Position numbers and translations under genes: made by a program. Shown piece after piece: positions 32,983 through 38,571 of a stretch of DNA of 38,571 nt (positions are counted from its first letter, which is position 1; every line of letters begins with the position of its first letter). A model generated the notes under the pieces. It was not told the origin of the DNA. It saw nothing but the letters and a program-made list of their open reading frames with translations, and did not search any database. This DNA comes from Seribacter sp963934295. GTDB taxonomy: Bacteria > Verrucomicrobiota > Verrucomicrobiia > Opitutales > Seribacteraceae. The stretch lies in the NCBI GenBank assembly GCA_963934295.1, contig CAWVXY010000027.1:1-38571 (forward strand). The letters are read 5' to 3'.

Positions 32983-33969
32983 ATGTCCTCTCCTATTTCT
33001 AAAATTGCATTCTTTGGTTCTGATGAAATTTCTGTACCTTTTTTAAATTTTTTAAAAGATCAATGTCCTTTTGTAAATGTGAGTGCTGTACTTACACAAC
33101 CTGACAGAAGATCGGGTAGGGGGCGTAAAATGGCTTCTAATTCAATTAAAACCTGGGCAAAAAATCATTCTATTTCTTGCCGAAGTCCTGAAAAACCATC
33201 AGAAGTTGAATGCGAGTGGCTTCGAGAGCTCAAAATCGACCTTATTTTGGTCATGGCTTACGGGCATATTTTAAAGAAATCATTTTTAACATTGGCTCCA
33301 GCTGGATGTTTTAATTTTCATGCTTCTATTCTTCCAAAATATCGGGGTGCTTCTCCTATAGAAACCGCAATTGCGATGGGCGAAAAAAATACTGGGGTAA
33401 CTCTTATGAGAGTCATTCCACAAATGGACGCCGGTCCAATTCTTGATTTTGAATCTGTGATTGTCGAAGGAGGGGATACCGGGGAAAGTGTAAGATCTAA
33501 AATTGCTGATTCATGTGTGCCGCTTATTCAAAGAAATATTCAGGGCTTACTTGACGGAATTATCAGCGAAAAAAAACAAGATCATTCATATGCAACCTAT
33601 TGCAGGAAAATAAATAAAACGGATGGAAATATTGATTTTTCTGCTAAGGCTAGCCACCTAATTGATCGTATAAGAGCTTTTAAATCATGGCCAGGGTGTG
33701 GTTTTTTTATAGATGGTCAAAAGATTCGGATTGGTTCAGCCGGGTCGCGTCCAAATAATGCTTTATTGGATATTGGTTTAACTCAAATAGACCTTGATGG
33801 AAACTTAGTGATCGGCACAGGAGAAGGTTTGCTTATACCTCATGAATTGCAAAGACCTGGGGGAAAAATGCTTCAAGTATCCGATTTTCTTCGAGGTTAT
33901 GATTTTCCTGTTGGGCAAACTCTAGGTTCATTTGAAATGTCACAACTCTTACTTTCTTCAAAAGAGTAG
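32983..33969 (+). CDS. fmt: methionyl-tRNA formyltransferase
   Basis: 328 residues, normal for Fmt. The N-terminal strand IAFFGSDEISVPFLNFL, the VLTQPDRRSGRGRKM substrate loop and the catalytic N111, H113 and D149 (FNFHASILPKYRG, MDAGPIL) are present, with the C-terminal OB domain starting near YCRKINKTDGNIDFS. It formylates initiator Met-tRNA using N10-formyl-THF. No def (deformylase) gene is adjacent. A TAAAAT at 32972-32977 could be a -10, but I see no -35 at the right distance. A 95-base AT-rich gap follows. Confidence 0.94.
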   Translation: MSSPISKIAFFGSDEISVPFLNFLKDQCPFVNVSAVLTQPDRRSGRGRKMASNSIKTWAKNHSISCRSPEKPSEVECEWLRELKIDLILVMAYGHILKKSFLTLAPAGCFNFHASILPKYRGASPIETAIAMGEKNTGVTLMRVIPQMDAGPILDFESVIVEGGDTGESVRSKIADSCVPLIQRNIQGLLDGIISEKKQDHSYATYCRKINKTDGNIDFSAKASHLIDRIRAFKSWPGCGFFIDGQKIRIGSAGSRPNNALLDIGLTQIDLDGNLVIGTGEGLLIPHELQRPGGKMLQVSDFLRGYDFPVGQTLGSFEMSQLLLSSKE

Positions 33970-34064
33970 CCAAAAGTACAAAAGATTTCTTGCTTCCTTT
34001 TCACAATTATCGCATTTTTAAGACTGGTGGTTAGAATTAAGTTTAAATGAGTGGGGATTTATAG

Positions 34065-34655
34065 ATGGTTTCAGTAAAAGCAGTTTTTATCGTTTTTTTG
34101 ATTTGTTTTTCGGGTGCCAATTTATTTGGAGATATTACAATCCGGGTTGCTAATTTAAAGCAGGATATGGAATTAGTTTCGCGTGAATTAGCGGGATTTC
34201 GGACAGAAGTGGAATTATTACGGAGAGAAAATGCACAATTGCGTATTCAAGTCGAACAATCCACTCGAAAACAATCCTCAAATGTGGGAACCTCCACACA
34301 AGTACTGCAAGGAATTTCCGATCGTCTGCAATCCATGGAGAATCGTTTAAACCAAAATGAAAAATCTCAATTAGCCTTGCAGAAAAGCATTGAATTAAAA
34401 ATGAAGGATTTGATTTCCCAAATGAACAAAGGGTTTGACCAAGTTCACTCCTCTCCTTCAAGTACCGCTAACAGCCCTACATTTGATCAGGATTATCCGC
34501 AGAAAGGATTTGTTCATGTTGTTGAAAAGGGAGAGACCATCTCGAGCATTGCAAAGAAATACAAATCCCAAACTAAATGGATTATTAATGCGAACCAGAT
34601 TGTTGATCCTAAAAAGGTATTTGTAGGAAAAGAATTATTTGTCCCTCAAAAATAG
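34065..34655 (+). CDS. exported coiled-coil protein with C-terminal LysM domain
   Basis: 196 residues. A signal peptide covers about 1-23 (VFIVFLICFSGANLFG). It is followed by a predicted coiled coil (about 25-125: RVANLKQDMELVSRELAGF and further heptads), a Ser/Pro linker (SSPSSTANSPTF) and a single LysM repeat (about 150-196: VEKGETISSIAKKYKSQTKW). LysM binds peptidoglycan N-acetylglucosamine, so the protein is likely anchored to the cell wall. GTGGGGA eight bases before the ATG is one of the few Shine-Dalgarno-like sequences here. Precise role unknown. Confidence 0.85.
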   Translation: MVSVKAVFIVFLICFSGANLFGDITIRVANLKQDMELVSRELAGFRTEVELLRRENAQLRIQVEQSTRKQSSNVGTSTQVLQGISDRLQSMENRLNQNEKSQLALQKSIELKMKDLISQMNKGFDQVHSSPSSTANSPTFDQDYPQKGFVHVVEKGETISSIAKKYKSQTKWIINANQIVDPKKVFVGKELFVPQK

Positions 34656-34660
34656 CTTTT

Positions 34661-35632
34661 ATGTCAAAAACATCTTCAAGATTAGGTAGGGGGTTAGGGA
34701 GTTTGATTGCCGGGGGAACACAGGCAAAACCTGCCGTCCAATCTGTTCCTTTATCGAATTTAGATAAAGAACAAGCAGTAAGCTCATCGAAACCCCATAC
34801 AATATTAGATAATACTGAAAATACCGAAACGGGTAAACGAACTGAAAACTTATTTGAAATACCCACGGATTCTTTGGTTCCCAATCCATACCAACCTAGA
34901 AAAGTAATTGAACCGGAGGCAATAGGTGAATTGGCTGCGAGTATTCAAGCAGAAGGTCTTTTGCAACCCGTAGTCGCTCGTAAGGTTGGAGATGTTTATG
35001 AACTTGTTGCCGGGGAAAGAAGATGGCGTGCACATCAACACTTAGGGCGAGATAAGATATTAGTTCGGGTTTTATCTGCTACTGATATTTCTTCGGCCTC
35101 CCTTTCCTTGATCGAAAATCTTCAACGGGAAGGGCTTAATCCGATTGAGGAAGCGATGGGTTATCATTCCCTTGTTAATGAATTTAATTTGACTCAGGCA
35201 AAAGTTGCTGAACGAGTTGGAAAAAGCCGGGCCCATGTAGCTAATCTATTACGCCTTTTACAGTTAGATGATGAATTAAAGGTCTTTATCTCTTCCCAAA
35301 AACTCAGTATCGGGCATGCAAAAGTTCTTCTTGGAGTCGAAGACATAAAGGCGAGGAATATGCTTGGTAAAAAAATTGTCGAGGAGGGTTTGACTGTTCG
35401 TCAATGTGAAAGTGCAGTGGATGCCCTTCGAAATCCCCAACAAAATTTTAAGAAACCGAATAGTAAAAATAAGAGGCTATTTTCTAATTTCGAAAAAAAT
35501 GCACAACAATCTTTAAATAGGAAAGTTTTAATCCAATCTGATCGTTCCGGAAATGGGAAAGTTACCTTATCTTTTAGTGATGAAACTGACCTGGTTCAAT
35601 TGTTGAAAAATATTGGAGTTCAAATTAACTAA
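34661..35632 (+). CDS. parB: chromosome-partitioning protein ParB
   Basis: 323 residues. The start LGRGLGSLI is the conserved ParA-interacting N-terminal peptide of chromosomal ParB. The CTPase/ParB domain shows NPYQPRKV, GERRWRA and ENLQRE, followed by the helix-turn-helix LTQAKVAERVGKSRAHVANLLRL region (given here as LTQAKVAERVGKS and RAHVANLLRL), and a C-terminal dimerisation domain. Binds parS and helps load SMC near the origin. No parA gene adjoins it, which is unusual. It begins 5 bases after the LysM gene. Confidence 0.93.
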   Translation: MSKTSSRLGRGLGSLIAGGTQAKPAVQSVPLSNLDKEQAVSSSKPHTILDNTENTETGKRTENLFEIPTDSLVPNPYQPRKVIEPEAIGELAASIQAEGLLQPVVARKVGDVYELVAGERRWRAHQHLGRDKILVRVLSATDISSASLSLIENLQREGLNPIEEAMGYHSLVNEFNLTQAKVAERVGKSRAHVANLLRLLQLDDELKVFISSQKLSIGHAKVLLGVEDIKARNMLGKKIVEEGLTVRQCESAVDALRNPQQNFKKPNSKNKRLFSNFEKNAQQSLNRKVLIQSDRSGNGKVTLSFSDETDLVQLLKNIGVQIN

Positions 35633-35687
35633 ACATGGTTGCCTTTTTTTTCAAAAATTGGCATAAGTTATATTTTACCCTTTAAAA

Positions 35688-36110
35688 ATGATCGTTATTC
35701 TTACCACTCTTTTGATTTTATTGTGCTTGGTCGTTGTATTGCTTATTATGATACAAAGGACATCTGGTGGCATGGGTTCCGCCTTAGGAGGAGGTGCCGC
35801 AGACCAAGTTCTGGGTGCTGGCTCCGCTGCCCAATTAACCAAGATGACGGTTTGGTTCATTCTCGGATACTTTATTTTATCTTTCGCATTATATGCTTTC
35901 TATCAAAACGAGGCAGGTGGGTCCGATGAACTTCAAAGGCTTGGTACAGATATTCCTGTATTACAGACAGACCCATCATCAACTATTCCGTTACCCAATA
36001 GTGCCGATACTACAACTGAGCCTGAACCGATTGAGGTTCCATCTCCATCTCCTGCTGTTGTAACTCCTGTTGTGAATGAACCCGCACAAGAGATTAATTC
36101 GAGTAAGTAG
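35688..36110 (+). CDS. secG: preprotein translocase subunit SecG with extended tail
   Basis: 140 residues. Two membrane helices (about 2-22 and 49-70) flank the conserved cytoplasmic loop IQRTSGGMGSALGGGAADQVLG. Family members usually end soon after the second helix (70-110 residues). Here about 65 further residues, rich in Pro, Thr, Ser and Glu, form a probably disordered tail. SecG assists SecYEG during protein export. The 3' end overlaps the start of the following lipoprotein gene by 35 bases. TTGGCA at about 35664 may be part of a weak promoter. Confidence 0.88.
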   Translation: MIVILTTLLILLCLVVVLLIMIQRTSGGMGSALGGGAADQVLGAGSAAQLTKMTVWFILGYFILSFALYAFYQNEAGGSDELQRLGTDIPVLQTDPSSTIPLPNSADTTTEPEPIEVPSPSPAVVTPVVNEPAQEINSSK

Positions 36111-37002
36111 AAAACCATTTCTTCTTTCGGATCTTTTCTTTTTTTTCTTCCTTTTCTCAGGTTGTTTTATCACCAACTACTCGTTGGAAGGAAAGACTGC
36201 TTTTCCAGCCAGAGGATTTGCAAAAATACTTACAAAGGAAGAAGCTTCTAATCGGTTGGACAGGTATCGTTCTTTTATTGTTCGGGATTTAAATAGGACC
36301 AGTTTTCACAAAGCATATGCATTTCGTTTTAGATTGCGCCATATGCCAAGAAGGGGAGAAGAATTTTATCGAACGGGTACGATATACGGATTAGCCCTTG
36401 GTCATGGTCTTTCTCGAATTGATTTGGACCCTACAGATTCTGAGGAATCTCATAAAAATTTTCTTATGTACAATGGACCGAGGCCTAAAGTGTGGCTTTT
36501 GTCGTCGGGTGAAAATGAAAGTAGATTATTGAAGGAGAAAGAGTTTTTTCAACCCATCTTTAATGGGATGAACCAATCCACTTTTGATATGCTTATGCCT
36601 TTTGTATTTTGGGATGCCACTTATATTAAATCCGGTAAGGTTGCAGGTCGCCCATCTCACCTTTACTCTTTTTTACCTCCTCCATGGGTAAAAGATGTTC
36701 GTCCCGATATTACAGAAATTATCATGGCTCTCGATGAAAGTTATGAAGCACCTTTACGGATTGAAACTTTTTCTAGATCGAATGTGCCATCTCGCACCTT
36801 TATTTTAAATGGTATGAAAAAAGTTACCGACCATTGGATTGTGAAATCCCTCGATTGTAAGAATCGCCAAGATCGTTCAAATACTCGTTTTGAAGTAACT
36901 TCTGCTGCCTTAAACCTTGATCTAGATCTATCGCTCTTTTCACCTGGTGGACTATTAAAAACACCAGTTATTGCTTCGGATGCTTTCATTTCCACCAAAT
37001 AA
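36076..37002 (+). CDS. LolA-fold outer-membrane lipoprotein-sorting-like protein, lipoprotein
   Basis: 308 residues. A signal peptide with basic n-region and a run of Phe ends at the lipobox LFSGC (C30). The body contains the pattern of the TP_0789-like (LolA-related) domain: PSHLYSFLPPPWVKDV, NVPSRTFILNGMKKVTDHWI and SAALNLDLDLSLFSPGGL. Such proteins are thought to carry lipids or lipoproteins across the periplasm. Only the ATG at 36076, inside secG, gives a complete signal peptide, so the 35-base overlap is real and suggests coupled translation. Exact cargo unknown. Confidence 0.78.
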   Translation: MNPHKRLIRVSRKPFLLSDLFFFFFLFSGCFITNYSLEGKTAFPARGFAKILTKEEASNRLDRYRSFIVRDLNRTSFHKAYAFRFRLRHMPRRGEEFYRTGTIYGLALGHGLSRIDLDPTDSEESHKNFLMYNGPRPKVWLLSSGENESRLLKEKEFFQPIFNGMNQSTFDMLMPFVFWDATYIKSGKVAGRPSHLYSFLPPPWVKDVRPDITEIIMALDESYEAPLRIETFSRSNVPSRTFILNGMKKVTDHWIVKSLDCKNRQDRSNTRFEVTSAALNLDLDLSLFSPGGLLKTPVIASDAFISTK

Positions 37003-37070
37003 AAAATTGGAAATCTTGACAAAGCTTTCCGTTCCCTTCTCTTTAGCATCCTAAAATTGTAATTTAATAT

Positions 37071-38258
37071 ATGAAAAACGGTTACCTATCTTCATGGGCA
37101 AAAAATGTCGCTCCATCCCCAACCTTAGCGGTTGACGCAAAAGCAAAAGCACTCAAAGCCGCTGGCGAGGATGTTTGTGGCTTTGGAGCCGGTGAACCTG
37201 ATTTTGATACTCCCTCTTTTATAAAGGAAGCATGTGCACAAGCACTTGCGGATGGAAAAACTAAATATGCACCGGCTGCTGGAATTCCAGATCTTCGTAA
37301 TGCTTTAGCTCAAAAATACCTAGAAAAAGGTGTTCTGAAGGAATTAAATCCAGCTCAAATAGTCGTGAGTCCAGGCGGGAAATATTCCTGCTATCTTGCT
37401 ATTCTTGCAACATGTGGGCAAGGAGATGAGGTAATCATTCCAGCTCCCTATTGGGTGAGTTATCCTGAAATGGTTAAATTGGCAGGTGCCACACCACGAG
37501 TCGTTTTTGCGGGAGATGAGCAAGGGTTTAAGGTTACGCCTGAACAAATTGAAGAGGTACTTAGCCCATCATCTCGAATGATTATTTTAAATAGTCCATC
37601 TAACCCAACCGGTTGTCTATACAGCCGTCAGGAAATGGAAGCTATTGTCGAGTTGGCTTGTAGGCATGATCTCCTGATCATGTCTGATGAGATTTATGAA
37701 TATTTACTTTATGATAAAGCTGAGCATTTTAGCCCGGCCTCTTTTAGCCCAGAAGCTGCTGATCGGGTAATTACGGTTTCAGGGTTCAGTAAAACATTTT
37801 CCATGACCGGATGGCGCTTGGGTACCTTGGTTGCTAATCCGACAATTACTAAAGCCGTTGCGGATTTACAAAGCCAGACAACATCAAATGCTACCACTTT
37901 TGCCCAGTTTGGAGCCTTAGCGGCGATGAAAAAATGGGATCAGTCGATGGAGGCGGTTCAAGGCATGCTCGTTCATTTTGATCGTCGTAGATTAAAATTG
38001 TTTGAAGGTTTACAAGCTACTCCGGGAATTACCTGTCAACGATCGGAAGGGGCGTTTTACCTTTTTCCCAACATTTCTTCTTATGGATTAAGTTCGGAGG
38101 AGTTTTCCGCCCGATTATTAGAGGATGAAAAAGTAGCGGTCGTTTCTGGACACGCTTTTGGGGCTGAGGGTTATATTAGATTAAGCTATGCCACTTCAGA
38201 TGAAATTATTGAAAAGGGGCTTAATCGAATCCAAAAATTTTGCTCTAAAATTAATTAA
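37071..38258 (+). CDS. aspC: aspartate (or aspartate/prephenate) aminotransferase, class Ib
   Basis: 395 residues. FGAGEPDFDTP starts the PLP domain; N178 in NSPSNPTG, D206 and Y209 in SDEIYEYL hold the cofactor; K241 in SGFSKTFSMTGWRLG is the Schiff-base lysine and R249 the phosphate arginine. Closest in style to subgroup Ib aspartate aminotransferases, which may also use prephenate. A perfect TTGACA lies at 37016-37021, but no -10 fits at 16-18 bases; TAAAAT at 37052-37057 is a possible -10 without -35. Followed by 69 bases before the next gene. Confidence 0.9.
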   Translation: MKNGYLSSWAKNVAPSPTLAVDAKAKALKAAGEDVCGFGAGEPDFDTPSFIKEACAQALADGKTKYAPAAGIPDLRNALAQKYLEKGVLKELNPAQIVVSPGGKYSCYLAILATCGQGDEVIIPAPYWVSYPEMVKLAGATPRVVFAGDEQGFKVTPEQIEEVLSPSSRMIILNSPSNPTGCLYSRQEMEAIVELACRHDLLIMSDEIYEYLLYDKAEHFSPASFSPEAADRVITVSGFSKTFSMTGWRLGTLVANPTITKAVADLQSQTTSNATTFAQFGALAAMKKWDQSMEAVQGMLVHFDRRRLKLFEGLQATPGITCQRSEGAFYLFPNISSYGLSSEEFSARLLEDEKVAVVSGHAFGAEGYIRLSYATSDEIIEKGLNRIQKFCSKIN

Positions 38259-38327
38259 TCTTTTTAATCAATAGAATTTATTTGTTGACGAATGTCTAAA
38301 GTCATTAAATTTTGTATTTATTAATTC

Positions 38328-38571
38328 ATGAAAAAATTACCCTTATATATTGTTTTAAGTTTTCTTATGTCCTCTGTGTTATCATTTGGAGTCATTCCAG
38401 ACGATTACCAAGCAAAATATAGAAAAGGAGTAACGAGCGGATATTATCTAGGTTTCACTAGTTTGGCAGATGAAATGAGGGAATTACGTCGACCATCTAA
38501 TATTCCAAAATCAGATGGTTTTCTTCAGTCTCTTTATGTCGATTTTCACTATGCTAATCAGGAATTTAATG
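38328..38571 (+). CDS. exported protein of unknown function (5' part, cut by window edge)
   Basis: An ATG at 38328 opens a frame that stays open to the end of the window (81 codons). The start MKKLPLYIVLSFLMSSVLSFG is a standard signal peptide with likely cleavage near residue 20. The following GVIPDDYQAKYRKGVTSGYY is polar and not recognised. TTGACG at 38285-38290 lies upstream with only a poor -10 (AATTTT, 17 bases later), so promoter support is weak. No Shine-Dalgarno is visible. The rest of the gene lies beyond the window. Confidence 0.7.
   Translation, partial: MKKLPLYIVLSFLMSSVLSFGVIPDDYQAKYRKGVTSGYYLGFTSLADEMRELRRPSNIPKSDGFLQSLYVDFHYANQEFN

Noticed and set aside
35639..35929. 96-residue frame overlapping secG
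   Set aside because: Arg/Cys-rich composition with no family features; it is a shadow of secG in another frame.
37016..37057. Perfect TTGACA upstream of aspC as a promoter
   Set aside because: No -10 element occurs at 16-18 bases; the nearest candidates (TAGCAT at 22, TAAAAT at 30) are too far.
37665..37682. Inverted repeat CATGATC-TCCT-GATCATG
   Set aside because: Seven-base arms inside the aspC coding region with no T-run; expected by chance.
1..38571. CRISPR array, insertion sequence, integrase, toxin-antitoxin or retron
   Set aside because: No regularly spaced repeats, transposase or integrase motifs, or small paired ORFs of that kind are visible on either strand.

Overview
The window looks like one end of a large surface-polysaccharide (O-antigen or capsule) locus joined to an ordinary housekeeping region. 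The organism is probably a Gram-negative, AT-rich, marine-type bacterium. My best guess is Verrucomicrobiota (Opitutia-like), judged from the style of the SecG, ParB, LysM and LolA-like proteins, the heptose (LPS core) genes, two lipoprotein signal peptides and the almost complete lack of Shine-Dalgarno sequences. This placement is an inference from protein character only, not from a marker-gene comparison. Every gene except the DUF192 lipoprotein is on the + strand.

Region A (82-11186) is a tightly packed glycan cluster: an extended SDR, a GT2 glycosyltransferase, a DegT-like PLP-fold protein, a FemAB/GNAT-like acyltransferase, a very AT-rich Wzy-like membrane protein, a CE4 polysaccharide deacetylase, a second GT2, a GT4, a nucleotide-sugar dehydrogenase, another SDR, and a small PglC-type initiating sugar phosphotransferase. 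A 277-bp intergenic stretch with a good promoter candidate (11422-11451) separates it from Region B.

Region B (11464-27072) begins with a WecA/MraY-family enzyme carrying an extra C-terminal GAF-like domain. It then holds an SDR epimerase, an AsnB-type amidotransferase, a WbmS-like deacetylase translationally coupled to a sugar formyltransferase, three related GT-B glycosyltransferases interleaved with a Wzx flippase and an SDR, a further GT4-type enzyme, a WcaJ/WbaP-type initiating transferase and galE. The dehydrogenase, epimerases, amidotransferase, deacetylase and formyltransferase together fit the synthesis of an N-formylated and/or amidated hexosaminuronic acid, of the kind known from some Pseudomonas, Francisella and Bordetella O-antigens. 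Wzx plus a Wzy-like protein points to Wzy-dependent assembly. No Wzz, ABC transporter or recognisable WaaL ligase is present.

Region C (27078-38571) holds a DUF192 lipoprotein on the - strand, then hldA-type heptose kinase, gmhB, a Nudix hydrolase, an Lrp/AsnC regulator paired with an alanine-transaminase-like enzyme, der (ending in a textbook terminator), fmt, a LysM/coiled-coil protein, parB, secG, a LolA-fold lipoprotein, an aspartate aminotransferase and the start of an exported protein cut by the window edge. Nine of the 24 glycan-locus genes start with TTG or GTG, against none of the 14 genes in Region C. There are no rRNA or tRNA genes, CRISPR arrays, insertion sequences or integrases that I can see.
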